A stretch of 64,000 bases of DNA from positions 5,108,361-5,172,360 of the forward strand of contig JAYKAV010000112.1 of the NCBI GenBank assembly GCA_035582835.1. The letters are read 5' to 3'. The position numbers were made by a program, and so were the translations under genes. The stretch is from Phoebastria nigripes. Its lineage: Eukaryota > Chordata > Aves > Procellariiformes > Diomedeidae. The stretch's first letter is position 1. Every line of letters starts with the position of its first letter. A model generated the notes under the pieces. It had not been told where the DNA came from and made no database searches. It saw nothing but the letters and a program-made list of their open reading frames with translations. Of this stretch, positions 13,075 through 26,301 are shown piece after piece.

Positions 13075-14456
13075 ATAACAAAAGAAAAATGACACTTAGT
13101 GACTAATTCAGTTCACATAGTTGGTGATGGATTGATTGAAGGTCACATGTATCTGTTTTGTGCAGACGATCTTATGCAAATTTTCTGGATTGAAGGTGCA
13201 ACTTCATCTACAGATGTGAATCATTTATTTCTTCTGGCCAGATCAACAGAACGCCTTGAAATGTCGTCAGTAGCACAGTGATGACATGGAAGCCATGTAG
13301 GAAGTACATGAGGCCTTTTCCAAGAATTACACTGTGGTTTGGTGGAATTCTTTTGGTATTAAAAATGGAAGGGGAAAAAAACTATCAAAAAAACCAGAAA
13401 ACTTGTTTTTTGCAATTAAAGGTTGAATATGAAGGGAACTATATTAATTATAATTGTGATATTACATAATGGGCATGGTTGATGCCAGTAAATGTTTTTG
13501 TTTCAATTTTTTTAATGAAATGACACAAAACTTTTCTTTGTTACAAGTTCGTTATTTGCCTTGTTCAGTTTGCTGAAAGATAAATCCCTCTGTGTTACTG
13601 TATCAGTGTGTTATCTCCAAGAGAATATGTAAGAGACAATCCCAGCCCCCAAAAGTGCTATTGAACCTGACAAAGCATAGATACTCTTCCCTGATCTTTT
13701 TTACATTTTAAAGAACTGTACCATTTTTAGTCACTTGTCCCATGCAGACATCATAAAAATACCATTGTAATGCTGTACTGAGTCAAAAAATTAATCTCCA
13801 GAGGATTTTTTTTTTCCAGTTAAGTGGCTTAATGTATTTGTTCTTATTTTACCCAAGTGGAACAATTAGCTAATGACACAGACTCTGTCAGGGGGAGTAC
13901 AGGATGGTTGGCTTCATCTGCCTTACCTTAAGGACCAGACCAAGGGGCTTCAGGGCACCCACTTCTCGTGGGTCGCTGTTGCTGAAGGAGAGCAGGTCTT
14001 CCCTCCTGTTCCCAGCGAGTGTGCTGGCTCTAGCATTTGTCAGCTCTGAAAGCTGAAGCTGCCTGAACAGACTAATGTTCTTTTCCTTGGGATGGTTTTC
14101 TCCCAGATCAGTGAGTTTATCTGGTTCCCAGAGGGTTCAGAGTGCAATGGGAGAAGAAAAGGGGTGGTGGAACCATGCTCTTTGGCTCCAGATGTGTTTA
14201 GAAAATAGAGCTAAAATAGCATTGTTCCCCAGTACTCCTTAAAGTGAGGGAGAGAGATGCCCTGTGTTACCCCCTGCAGCTGCTTGCTTTCCTCCTTTCC
14301 CTCTGCCCTGATGATGTAGGGCATCTGAGGTGACTGTGTACTGAATTTGGCTGGGGCTGGATGAATTGGGGCTGGATGAATTGAGGCTGGAGTCACAGCT
14401 TCCAAACAGCTGCTTGGGAAAGGAAGTTGTTAAAACTTACTGTGCATGTTGAATCC

Positions 14457-14498
14457 TTTCTCTCTCTCTCTCTCTCTCTTTTTTTTTTTTTTTTTTTA
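14457..14498. repeat. (CT)n followed by poly-T
   Basis: About ten CT dinucleotides run into about eighteen T. It is simple sequence in the presumed IL1R1 3' untranslated region. Confidence 0.9.
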
Positions 14499-16143
14499 AA
14501 AACCAAAACAAAACAATATTATGTATACCACAATTGTTAACGCTGAAGTTATGTTTGACTTGTGTGTAGGCAGTGATGTAGTTTGTAATGATCAGTTCTT
14601 TTTTTGGGGGAGGAATTGATTTGATTGATTTTAAAAAAATATCAAATCTGTTTAATGCCATGTTTATAGCTACGCATTTTATAGGAGCAGGAAATGTGAA
14701 AGCCAAATTGCCTGTGCTTTTCAGTCTGTCCTTGAAAGTTACATTTTTAAGTTATGAGATCTAGTTGTATATGGAAGCTGCAGGATTTGACTGTCACTGC
14801 CTTTAACTGCTCTTGCAACTCTGAATTCCTATGTGTGTCCTATCAGCTTCTCTCTTGCAGCACTTTTTTGCTTTCCTCCTATTCAACCTCCAGCCTATCT
14901 TTTCCCATGCAGCTCCCTTGTCTTGGAACAAGCAACTTACTAGTGTGTCAAACTCCATCACTTTCCAAGCTGTCCTTGAAGGCTGTTGCTAATACAGTAT
15001 TAGGCAGAAATTTTCCCTTTGAGTTGGTCCTTTGACATCTCCACTTGTTCATCTGAAAAAAACTAATGTTCTGCCTCCTTCAGAATTTGTCTATTCATTT
15101 TGACACTGCAGTGCTGGCTTTTTCTTCTTTCATGGCTCAAGCATTTATCTTCTTATGCCTCCATCCTCAGCCAAACAAAACTGATAGTGTGAGGTGCCAT
15201 CCCACAGAAGAACTGCACAGTGAACGTGGGATGGTGTGACCCCTGTGTGCTGGCTGGTAAGTGACAAAACCAGTGGAAGTAGGTTCCTCTCCCACCTGAA
15301 GTGCTTTGGTTACCTCGGTGTATGCTGGAAACTTGAAACTCTGCTTCTGAGAGAGAGTGCCTTCTGAGCTTTGTGAGTTGAGTGTGTTTGGCCAGAATGG
15401 AATAAGAATCTCTTCATTTCAGGATAGGAGGGAAAAAAGTGCATTTGAAACATCAGACTGTTTCAAACTGTCATAGTACTGGAGTGTTTTATGGATGAAT
15501 GTCATGTACGTATAGACCAATGGACATGCTTATATTCTGTTCTCATTTTAGTCAAGACAGAAGTGTCAAGGGAGGATCAGTTCTGGTCATGAAGTGCCAC
15601 ATTCGCTTAGCTGTTGCACACAGTCTGCTTTTAAATATGGTGTGTGTTCAGTGACAGCCTGTTGTAGGGTAAGAGAGCCTTGAGATCCATCTGAAGTTAC
15701 TGAGATCCATCTGAACAAGGCTAATTGTTACGGTTCACATTGATAGAGGAATTTAGTAGGATGGTTTGGTCGCAGAACTCTTCTGTAAGAAGATCCCTAT
15801 ATCAAATGTGAAGACTAGACACTGGAAGTATGGTATTTCTACTCTGAGGACTAGGGTGTAATACTGACTTTGCACTTCCACCTTGACAGCTCGCGGTATG
15901 CAGGCCAGCCAACAGAGTTCCAGCAACCTCAGGCATCCTGAATTATTTTTGCTGACTGGAATAGATTGAATGAAAAACTGCTACTTGTTATCCCTACTTT
16001 AGGGATAGGAAAGTTATTTTACTGAGCCAAAATACTGTTTTTTAAAAAATATTTGTTCCTTTTGATGTATTTATACAAATGATGCTAAAGTTTTCATGTG
16101 TGTTATATAAAGGCACTTTGAAGAAAGGTCCATTTTTTAATTC

Positions 16144-16149
16144 AATAAA
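16144..16149 (+). terminator. Candidate polyadenylation signal of IL1R1
   Basis: This AATAAA hexamer is followed within 20-50 bases by T-rich and TG-containing sequence (ATTTTTTCTT, TGCTGGTTTTTTTC), as expected of a cleavage and polyadenylation region. It is one of few good hexamers downstream of the IL1R1 stop. The assignment is inference. Confidence 0.4.
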
Positions 16150-16169
16150 GGCACTACATATTTTTTCTT

Positions 16170-19100
16170 ACAGCACTGCTGGTTTTTTTCATCATTCCTC
16201 CACTAAAGCATGCTGAGAATGAACAATGGCAAGCAGCAGTTGAGAATGAACAACGGCAAGTAGCAGTCTTGACGTGAAATGTCTTGATCAAGACGGCTGT
16301 ATTAGATCTTCATTCAGGCTGCTGAATGTGTGTGTGGGGGGGAAAGGGTCTCATTAACCATTGTGTTAATCTGGTCTTGGCACAACGTTAGCACTAACCA
16401 CCTTGTCCTGCCTGGGCAAACGGGAGCTGTGAGCTTGGCTCTCCTCTGTCCTGTACTCTCCTTGCACTGAGGTGAAGCTAGAGCAGCCCCAAGGCTGCTG
16501 CCTCACTCTCTGGGACCAGCACGGTGCGCCACTGAGCAACCTTCTGCTGCAGCTCCTCAAGAGCTGGGGGAAATGCAGGAGACCTCAAATAGAGGAAATG
16601 TGAAGGGCTTCTCAGCAGTAGCGGAGAGGCAGCCTCTCTGCTTGTCTCCTTGGGCAAGCCCTGACTCTCTAATGTGCTCCAGGAAAGCCAGAGCCTTGGC
16701 AGTGGGGCNGTAGGGGCTGGTCTTGCATGAGACCTCATGTTGATTTCAGAGAGGCTAATGTGCTTAGCATAGGGCTTACAGAATAATTTTCAATCCTAAT
16801 AGATAGAAGGAGCTTATAAAAGTAGGAGTTTTAAATTTGGTCTGTACTTTTTGCATTCTGATTGTTTTGAACTTCTTGAAAGCTGTTACTGAATACCATT
16901 TCTGACCCTTTTTCTAGTACAAGTAACGCCAGCTCTGTTTACTTGCTAGTTTAATCCTGGGCTTGTTTTTTCATGCAAGACAGATAAGCAGATAAGAAAG
17001 CCATTTAAGGAGTTCTTCTGAAATGAGTTTTTATATACCTGTGTAACTGTCACAGTAGCTGTTTTTCAGAATCCAAGAACTTTTGTTAACTTCTGTATAA
17101 CCAGCAGCAATAAGTCTAATTCTATATTTAGACTGTATCAGCATTTTCATGTGAAATTGCCCAAATGAAGTATTTTCAAGACCTGCATTGATAATGCTTT
17201 TGCTTTTTTTTCAGGCCTAATCTATACTATACACCTGTCTAAAACCCAGGCAAGGGTTCAGGCTGTAAATTAATGTGTGTTTGAAGGTCCTATGCATTTG
17301 TTGCTTCCCCTTAGGANGGGGATCACTATAAGCATTGCTTCCATGCTGACAGCAGCACAGCACAAATTCTTTTTAAACAGGAGGTGGTGGACGATTTGCT
17401 TCTGTTAAGGTGCTCTTCGTTCCCCACCTCTTCCAAGATACAGCACCTTTGAACTGTCTGCGTACTTGGAGATTAAAAGACTGCAGTGGGAAGAGTCAAG
17501 TCGGAGAAAATCACTGTTCCCAGGTAACTGGACTCAGCATGGTTTACTGCGAGAGCTGAAGCCAGCCTGACCAGCAGGTTTCCTGCCTGGACTAGAGGAA
17601 CAGTAGGAATGTGGCCAGTACTGTGACAAAGCCCTCCCATGTGAGCTTTTCAAGTCTTCTACATTAGTTTAGTTCCATCCTCCTCAAAGCCATTGCAAGC
17701 AAAGCTTTCCATTCAGTAAGGAAAATAAAGATCTCCACGTGAGGCAAGTAAAGCTAATGTAGTTCTTGGATGTCTTCACTGGTAATGAACTTAAAGGGAA
17801 GCAAGTTAACCAAACTATAAGCCCCTGGATGAAGCAAGAGAAAGAAAGAGGGGAGGAGAAAAAAGAACCGCTGACTTCAGGAGGACGCTGAAGCAGACAT
17901 CCAGAGAATCAGTCCAATTTCTGCATGTAAAATGAACTCAGGAATAGGATTTTAAAAAGAGGTTATGATGCTTATGATGTAAAACTTACAAGTTTTGTTT
18001 CTTATATTTTGGGTTGTGTGCATTCATTGTTTGAATGTTTGTCTTACAAGAGTATTAAAGATACTCTTCAGCACCTACATACTTTTTTCTGTAGTTTTCT
18101 GCTTGCTCTTTTTAAAATTCTTGTTTGGTTTTGTTCCCATGAAATGGATACTTGCACTCTCGAAAATATATAGAGAGAGATGATTTGAACAAGGCATTCC
18201 ATAATTCATGTTTAGTGTTTGCAGAGAATGGGCAGTCTGTTCTTACTGATTGTCTATAAACACCAGGGCCCCAAGGGTGCTAACAAGCCTTACTGGCCCT
18301 CGTCAACCGAACCTTGGGCCCAGGAGGCGCATTTTAGCCCACCCTGCTTCCTTGCTGGGGACACTGGGATGGACCCTGGCTGGGAGGGAGCTGCCAGCCC
18401 ACATGGCATCCTGACAGTTAGGTAGTGAAGCGTCTCATTATCAAATGAACTTCAGCTTGACTTGGTACAGAAGTAGAAGCCAAATGCCTGTGATGAGAGG
18501 GAGCCAGGCCAGAGCGCATCCCTGTGAGAAGCTGCTTTGGTTTGTTCTTGGAGGTGCAGACTAGGGAACCTGTGCACGTGTCACANAGGAAGGAACGTCT
18601 CTTTCCCTCTGATTCGGATTTTGTTCCTAAATGCAAGAAAACAAANCAAACCAACCAACCAACAAAACCCCACCCAACCCCCAAAAAAACAACAAAAGGA
18701 ATTCTACTCAAAACCCAAATGGATTTTGTGGTGGTAATTCAGGAATACTTTTGTGTGTCTGTTCCCAAACACTGGTGGAGCCTTCTGTTCTGATTTTAAC
18801 AAGGTTAGTTCTTCTGCGGCTGGTACCCCTCAAAGATGAGCATCTCTAACTACCTTAAGAATTAAGCTAGGTCTACGGTGAGAGATGTTTGAGCAAAGTT
18901 ANCGTTCCAGCAAAGCTTTTTAAATTAAAGGTGATTTTATTTATATTTATTCCTGGCAAGTTCTCTACTGTTCTCCTGCTTTTTTAGAAAGCCAGGAAGA
19001 AGGTGATGGCTCTGTTATGAGCATTTAATTGCATACAGGAGGTTTGTGTCCCATTTTGTGAGCATACAGCTTCCTGGAGATTCCTTGGGAGCTGGAGCTC

Positions 19101-19811
19101 TCTTAACTCCCAGTCTGCCACTTGATAAGACTTACATGGTAAGTGTCAAATGATTGTGATGGATGACTAGCAGACTTATCCAAAACAACTTCCAGACAAC
19201 AGCAGCCCAGAAGAGAGAACCCTGATACAAAGACCATTGTTCTACTGATGCAGGGGACCGTAGGCTTTGGCTGACAGACCAGCGAGGACAAGCAAGCTGG
19301 CCAGCTTGTCCTTGCCACCCGCCAGCTCGAGTCTTGCACAGGCTCACGCAGCTTCCACAGTGGCTCNGGTGCATAGATGTGGAGCAGTGCAAGGGAGAGT
19401 GCTGCACTACTACTGCACCTGCCTGCTCTGCAGAGTGGTTTCATTGCAGGATTCAGTTTTTCAGTGGGTATGAGTGGTTTGTCCCAAGTTATACCTGATC
19501 CTGGTTTTCTTCTTTTGTCTGAAGTTTCTTACATGATAGAAAAAAAAAAAAAAAAGTAGTGAAACCAGAAAAATGAAGATGTGAGAGGGAGGGGAGGATG
19601 GCAGGAATAGTAATTACTTTTTTTTATAAGATTGCTTGTCTTGTGTTGGTACCTCAGACAGCAGGGGATTTGCTTTTGAATGCAATGCTACTTCCCTAAC
19701 CTTGTGCACTGATTTCATTAGAAGTTAATGACAAGATAGTATTTAGGAAACAAGGATGAAATAATATAAATGTGACATACCAGAATGCTTACTCAGTGGT
19801 TTTATTTTCAT
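16170..19811. other. Intergenic stretch, no gene recognised
   Basis: No exon with convincing homology was found. It includes an A/C-rich simple region (about 18640-18715) and an A run at 19539-19555. By synteny and exon order it should hold the signal-peptide exon and first Ig exon of the decayed receptor gene, but I could not find them and they are either deleted or too diverged. Confidence 0.45.
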
Positions 19812-19996
19812 TACATGATAAGCTGTAACAAAATATGTTTAAATGTCTTAGTACTTAAAAATACTGCTGGCTTCTGTTATCATAATGGGTTTTATTATGA
19901 TCAAGCGATACCAAGACTGACAAGCTTGGATATTGTGTGTCCTTATCAGTACTGTTTCAGAGATGAGAAAGAATACTTTGCCCATTCACTGATATA
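19812..19996 (+). pseudogene. IL1RL2: Relic exon 1 of the decayed receptor: end of Ig1 / start of Ig2
   Basis: It reads open for about 59 codons as ISCNKICLNVLVLKN ... DIVCPYQYCFRDEKEYF. This aligns along its length with the exon at 41491-41677 of the downstream gene ([15 protein letters not shown] ... [17 protein letters not shown]), including the cysteines. The acceptor AG is gone, and a one-base loss at the end replaces the expected Trp-Tyr-Lys with a stop (TAG at about 19995). Confidence 0.85.
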
Positions 19997-20749
19997 GGGT
20001 GTAAGACTACCCCTACTTAATTTTTAATTGCGGGATTTATTTTATAATGTTTTGAACTCAAAATGGGGACAGAAGGGGAATTGAATAATCATACGATCTT
20101 TTTTATAAACAGTAGTGTAACTAAAATATTTTTAATTATTTCAGTGCATTGTGATTAAATTGAAACTAAAGCCATTTTGTTTTCAGCTTCTGCTTAAATA
20201 GTAAATGCATCCTACTGTAAAAGGCAAAGGTGTTGTTTATGTAAGAGGGGACTTTGTATATCAAGCCTTTGTATCTCTGGTTGTTTAGATATGCTCAGTT
20301 ATTTTCTCTGCCACTCTTCACTTTCTAAATTACATTTTAAAAGGACACCTTAATTTTATGTACATATATCCACACAAATGTGGGTGATAAAGTGATGCTT
20401 CCCTTGGCTAGAACGGCTCTAGAAGCGAAGGCTGCTCTGTGCATCTGGGGTGCGTGACTGAGCCCCAGTGCCCTTTCCTGCATGTCTTATCTTGATGGAC
20501 TGCTCTGGCTTTGCAGAGTCTGTAGCAGGCTTGTCAGCACATCGTAGGCAAAACCAGCAGTTATCTATGATACATAAAGTGGAAAATAAAGAAAAAAGTT
20601 TTCAGAGATATCTTAATGTGAAAGGAATTATATTGTTACCAGCAAAATTACTTTCTGCATTCTTGAGAAGGAATATTATAGATTTTGAACTAAGTTCTTT
20701 ATTTGTATTATCTGTCCATGTTTTAATACTTAATTGTTATTGCGTTTAG

Positions 20750-20910
20750 GAATGTAATCTGCTTAATGACAAAAGGTTTCTTTGAGAGAGGATCTTGCAC
20801 TAACTGTAAAAGGAGTGGAGGGAATTACTTATGCAAAATCACATATAATTGCTTGGGAAAACAATATAACATTTATGTAAAAGTTATTAGTCAGTCTACT
20901 TTTCAGTCTT
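20750..20910 (+). pseudogene. IL1RL2: Relic exon 2: second Ig domain
   Basis: It follows TTTAG and starts ECNLLNDKRF, matching [10 protein letters not shown] at 42489 in the downstream gene. At the DNA level GGAAAACAATATAACATTT is identical to the downstream exon (42606 on). The middle is full of stops and frame changes, and the donor GT is not preserved at the expected place. Confidence 0.82.
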
Positions 20911-22828
20911 TTGTGTAACAAAGTGGTGTGATTCTATGGATTTTCTATCATTTCTTTAACTAAATCCAAAAGTTTGACATGATGATTCTCTGTATTCATG
21001 AGGAATGTTGAATTGAAACACCCAAGAAAACAGTTTTCTTCAATTNTAGTAATCCTTTCTAAAATATGAAGTTATAATAGAATTATTAACAATCTGTTAA
21101 TAGTTTTGTGTTTTGTGTGTATAGAAGCATATTTATTTTCATATTCAGAGCCCAGGAACCCAGCTGTTACCTAGTTACTCTTTATTTGGTGCTCTTGTCA
21201 GCAGCTACTCTTTCCTAGTCAAATTATGTTGGTTATGAGTGGAGAGTGAAAATTTGAGGTGAAAATCACCAGCCTGGAAGTTATATCAACACTTGTATGC
21301 TCTTGGAAGGTGAGTGTGCTGAGGAACAGGCAGGTCACGGTTTGTGGCAGTTCATCAGGCTGTGGAGTGTGAACGTGGGCGGTTTGGACACCTTTCTAGC
21401 ATGACATAGCACCTTCATTACTTTGGGAATGGAAGAAATGCAAGTACAGGCAGGTAAGTCTTCTGGGGACATGCAGAAGGGCAAATAAAACCTTTGAGAG
21501 CTCTCCGTGGCAATAGCTGTATTACAGGANGTGTTAGTTCTTCAGTGCTATTGAATCTAGGTGAACGCCACAGCTGTATCCTGACCCCACACCGGGATGT
21601 AACGTGGATTCAAACCAACTTTTTGGCTTTCCCTGGAAGAAAAGCCAGTCTGCAGCTAGAAGGGAGTGATAAGCACGCTCTGCCCAGGTCTCCAACAGAG
21701 CCCCAGCATCCATCTCGGTGACGAACGGTCAGTGCTTCGAGAGGCTGAAATATTGAGACGTTCCAGTGCAAACACTTGATTAACATTGAGTTAAAGTTGC
21801 CAGCCCATGTTTCCTGCTGACCCCAAAGGAATAAGCAGGAAAACCCATTCTGTCAGCTACTGGTGCTTCATTCTTCAGTCCCTCTTTTCAGACTCAACTA
21901 TTGCTTTATTCACCANGGAGCCCTGGCTGTTGTTCCTTCCCTAAGCAATCTCTGTTCTGCCTAGGCTACCAGCATAAATATAAATATTGTTACAGTTCCA
22001 GTGTTGTGGATTTTTTCCAACAAACCACTGCTATGACTACAAACTTTGAACAATTACTAACACAAACCAGCTGTTTGCAAAAGTCTTTCTTAATGTTACA
22101 GAAAGCACTCATGTTTTCAGTTGGATTATTTACATGCATCTGAAAAAGGCAACAGGGAGTTACAGAAGTCTGCAAGTTGTATCAGTACCATGCTGGTCCT
22201 AAAAACAGATGATAATTCAAACAGTAAAGGGTGATGCTAAAGGTGCTTGTTTTTCTGGCTTAAAAAGGAAATAATGGAAAGGCAGGAGCTGGNTTGAGAT
22301 GATGAACTGATGAGCAGCTGAGGTACTAACCAGCCAAAAGGCTATTTTTTAGTTTTCCTTTTTTTATTATCTGAATAATTTGAATCTGCTACACAGGATA
22401 GGTATTTCACAAGAAAGCTTTATTTTCATCTAAAATAGTATTGTTCAGGTATTTCTGATAACATAACAATGCTTTCTCCTCTTCTTCCCTAGTCCATAAT
22501 ACTTTTGTTAGATCTCTCGGGGATTTTTTTGGTCAATGCTACATTCAAACACAGCAGCCCAAACAAGTAGAAAAATACTAAAAAAATGGTTATACCAGGT
22601 GCAATGAACAAGAATTCAGGTGCAGACCTGCTTTTTTGCAGTTCATCAGTGAAACAGAATGACACTATCAGCTGCTAGTGGTATTTCTAGGCTAGTGCTA
22701 TCCCACTTGTTTTGTAGATATTTTTAGGTAGATATTTTGTATTTGCAGCTAGTTCTTTTGGTTTATTCTTAGGAACACCCCCTCACGCCTTTGGGAAGAA
22801 AATGAGCTTTTTGCTTACCCTCCTCCCC

Positions 22829-22853
22829 NNNNNNNNNNNNNNNNNNNNNNNNN
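22829..22853. other. Assembly gap (25 N)
   Basis: A run of N inside the decayed receptor gene, between the Ig2 and Ig3 relic exons. The short linker exon expected in this interval was not found and could lie near or in the gap. Confidence 0.98.
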
Positions 22854-23794
22854 CAACCATATGACTGAAATTAAACTTGGTAACTAATTAACTTATCTCT
22901 TCCATCGGCAGGTCATAATAAGTTAAATTTATCTATTTCAGTGATGCACTTGATGCATTTATTGTGATTGTTCAGACATGTTAATATTAGAAAACCTTTT
23001 CCATAGCCTCCATGAATTCTTGGATTTCCCTTTGCATTCACAGATAAAAAAGGTTTCTTTGATTATGTATCTTGTGATATACATACAAAGATAGGGGGTT
23101 TGTGTAGGCCTCTTACACAGCAGAAGTAATTTGTAAGTTTTGCCTCAGTGGAATACGGGGAAATCTGCAGTGAGGAGTGTTAAGGGGGAAATGCCAGAGA
23201 AGAGACACATCTGATGGGGAATGTGCAAAAAGATTTCTGTAGAGGAAAATTAGTACAGGCTGGCATCCTGTAAAAGGAAATTAACAGAAGATGTGCTGAA
23301 ACCTCTTACCTTTTACTTTCTCTCTGCTAATTCTCCTTTAAACAGAGTTTTGCCTTCAGAAGTAGAGATATGCCAACCAATGCATGAAATCTGCTTGATA
23401 ATTTGCTACATCTCATGTGGGATGCACTGGGAGGCTACAGTGATGAGTAAGAAACCATGGTCCTAAAATAGATAAAAATAAATGCAGCAGTGAATGATAC
23501 AGAAGACATGAACTGGGAGTTTATTTGAATACTAATATTCACAGTGATCATGAGTGATGACATATTTTTAGAAGACAAAATTTCTGTATTTCAGACTTTG
23601 CCTATCCCCAGTCATTAAAAAAGAGAGTGAGGCCTAATGCAAGTGCTCAATTATCCTAAATCTGCTTCTTCCAGTTAGTAAAATTCTCTCACAGTCTCTG
23701 TCTTCCATGCAACGTACTGTTTTGCTTTGCTATATAGTGTTTGCTTAAAATCATCAAGGCCAGTTTGGGGACAAATCCAAATGACTTTGTTGTG

Positions 23795-23880
23795 TTGTGC
23801 AGTCTGCTGGTTAGGGCACTTGTCTAAGACATGGGAGATGTAGTTTCATCTGTCCCCTCATTACACACAGAAAAGGAACA
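23795..23880 (+). repeat. Possible old tRNA-derived SINE fragment (MIR-like)
   Basis: The stretch CTGGTTAGGGCACTTGTC ... GGGAGATGTAGTTTCATC resembles the tRNA-like head of MIR/CORE-SINEs, with a box-A-like TGGTTAGGGCAC and a weak box-B-like GTTTCATC. It cannot fold into a proper tRNA. The match is short. Confidence 0.4.
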
Positions 23881-24587
23881 CCTGTGATTTTTTAGCTTTT
23901 AAAAAGTAACTAAAAAAAAAAAGAAAAAATGTGAACACACATTGTAGCTATCTCCAAGATAACTTTCCCTTTACAAATCCCCTTTAAAGGCCAGATTTAA
24001 TACTCAAACATGTTAAATGGGCTTATTTGTGCATTAACTTCAAGAACTGGAGAATGTTTACCTGCATACATACTAAACAGAACCAAAGCTAGTGATTTTA
24101 AAACAGCCCAAATGAATTAGATGCTGAGCCTGAGAACTTACTCATGCAAGTAATTCAGGTTGTGTGTTACGTATTATTTTGGCCAACCTTCAACAGGAGC
24201 TACCTGTACTAGGATGCTCCTGTTTGTGCACAGAAAGCCTGGGTTAGTCATGTAGGATTAAAGGATTGCAAAAATTCAGATTAGAGTGCTGGGCTTTCTC
24301 AGTGTCTCTTTAACACTTAACTACATAAATGCCATTGGTTCTGGCTTAGGTGCCAAAAGAGGCTTTCTGACTCTTATGTTAAATAGGAGAACAATTTGCA
24401 GGACTGGGGTCTTGAAAAGCAAACATAGTCTGACAAGGGAGCTAGAAAAGCCTCATATTTCTAAAAAATGGTTCCTTTGTTCTGTCAAATTCCTCTTCAC
24501 CTTCTTGCTCTTTCCTATCACTTGAACAGCTCAGACTATGAAAAATTAAATAATTTTTAAGACCACACTCTAATGGTGTTTTTTCAG

Positions 24588-24710
24588 AGTATAGTATTAT
24601 CATAGACCGCACAGTATCAAGCTTCAAAGATGATTTACTTGCTGTACCCTGGAAAGTCAATTATACAGTAGTCAATTTTTTGTAGAAAGGAGAGTCAGAG
24701 AGGAAGATTT
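24588..24710 (+). pseudogene. IL1RL2: Relic exon 3: first half of third Ig domain
   Basis: It has acceptor TTTTTTCAG and the same phase as the live copies. It reads EYSIIIDRTVSSFKDD ... WKVNYTVVNF then a stop. The alignment places the invariant Ig cysteine at the Arg (TGC to CGC), and the core Trp is kept. The end at 24710 is followed by GT. The length of about 123 compares with 121 in both live genes. Confidence 0.85.
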
Positions 24711-25689
24711 GTAACTGTATTTGTATGTGGTTATCAGCTGTTTCTGAATAAAAATATTTTGCTTTTCACTTTTGTCTTTGTTCCACAGTGTTTGAATTGG
24801 AGAAACACCATCTCACTGATTTATAACAGACTCCAGCAGAAAACTAACATGATACTTCAAAAGGTATGGCTTTATAAGAGGGCATTTCGTCAAAAAGAGG
24901 ATGTGACCTCTGTGCATTATCTTTCTGCTTTGCCTTTACCCTTCTCACTCCACTTCCCCCACACACTCTGTTAGGCTTTAGCAGTCTGACAGTCCTCTTC
25001 ATTTAAGGATTTGGTCTGACATCTGCAGGCACAACTCCCGTGTGCCATGGGGCAGGCAGAACAGCATTGGTATCACCAGTTCTGGTGGTACTATTTACCT
25101 GAATGCTGGTAGCACCAGCATGCAAATTATTTTTAATGTGACTTTAAAAAAAAAAAAAGTTTATTGTAGATTTGGATTCTTTTCTTTGTCTTCAGGTTAG
25201 TGAGCATCAGTTGTCCACTCAGCTTATATTTTTAATTCTTTTTTTTTTCTTAAAAGGAAAATCTAGACACATTTGATTGTCTTTGAGAGAGAGATGAAAT
25301 TTGTAAGAGCTGAACATGTGGTGAAATCTCAAGAGTCGTCAATGTTTTACAAGCCAGTTTCTCAGTCTCTTTCATCATTGGAGTATGATAACANGAGACT
25401 TTTGTCTATTTTGAACACAGTCTGAGATAGTGGCTTTATGCAGCTATGGACCTAGCCACCAAAAGCTCTGCTCATGGTTAATTACTTACGGGAATACTAC
25501 TCTAACAGAAACATTTAATGTTCATAATCTTGGCGCTCTGTTCTCAGTACGTTGTGAAGAGATTTGGGTGATTTTCAAGTACTTAAGGTGATAAAACTTG
25601 TTCTCCCCACTGTGCTCTCAAAACAGAGCCATTCCTAGCATCAACTTCATTGCTTTCCTTTTTATATACAAGATTCTTTTCTTGATGGA

Positions 25690-25797
25690 TGCTGCTTCTC
25701 TGCAGTGAAGCTCAATATCACAGAAATGCGGATAGAAGGCTACAACCATTGCTTTGTGTGCCATACTGGCCATGTTGCAGCATACATTGCTTTAAAA
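25690..25797 (+). pseudogene. IL1RL2: Relic exon 4: second half of third Ig domain
   Basis: The frame VKLNITEMRIEGYN ... CFVCHTGHVAAYIALK then stop matches [14 protein letters not shown] ... [18 protein letters not shown] of the downstream gene. The loop after the Cys is four residues shorter than in IL1R1 and the downstream gene, the length I recall for human IL1RL2. The 5' boundary is uncertain and the donor is lost. Confidence 0.85.
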
Positions 25798-26301
25798 TAA
25801 CTAACTTATTAAAATAGTGAACACTTCCCTAGTTAGGAACAACAAAGTTACCCCTAATTCCACTAGTGTAACCGAGAACAATTTATGTGGAGACTTGGAC
25901 AACTGAACCTCTAGAAGGAATATTAATGAAAACCAGAAAAATTTAAGAAGTCATGCATTTCAGAGTAAGTATAGAAAGAAAGCATTGAAGTTGTACCAAG
26001 CACTTGATTCTAAGATGTTTATTCCCAGTAAGTGAACTGAAACACTCTGTTCCTTTGCTTCTACTGACAAAGCTCACGTTTTAATGACCTATAGTGAAGT
26101 TCTTAGAAAGAAGCTGGAATAATTTCTTGACTAGTTTTAAATAATAAAAAACCCCACCACAAGTGGGAGATTTGACTCTGAATTGCCCAGAGAAATCCCT
26201 TTAGGCAGCTTAAGCAGATCTAAATGTCTTGCATTTGCTTGAAAGCTCCAGTGACTGATGCAATACTTTAATTATGTCTTTCTTTTCCTTTGCTGGTTTA
26301 G

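Larger units (their letters stand above)
13075..16165 (+). other. IL1R1: Candidate IL1R1 3' untranslated region
   Basis: After the IL1R1 stop there is about 3 kb with no recognised repeat of note apart from CT/T tracts (14457-14498) and a short GGGGCTGGATGAATT tandem repeat near 14350-14392. It ends at an AATAAA signal at 16144. Human IL1R1 also has a long 3' untranslated region, so the extent is plausible, but no transcript evidence is available here. Confidence 0.4.

Noticed and set aside
19785..19997. A 70-codon open frame as a separate small gene
   Set aside because: The protein aligns along most of its length with one exon of IL-1 receptors and is followed by further relic exons, so it is part of a pseudogene.
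23795..23880. A tRNA gene
   Set aside because: Only box-A-like and weak box-B-like sequence is seen. There is no acceptor-stem pairing, so an old SINE head is more likely.
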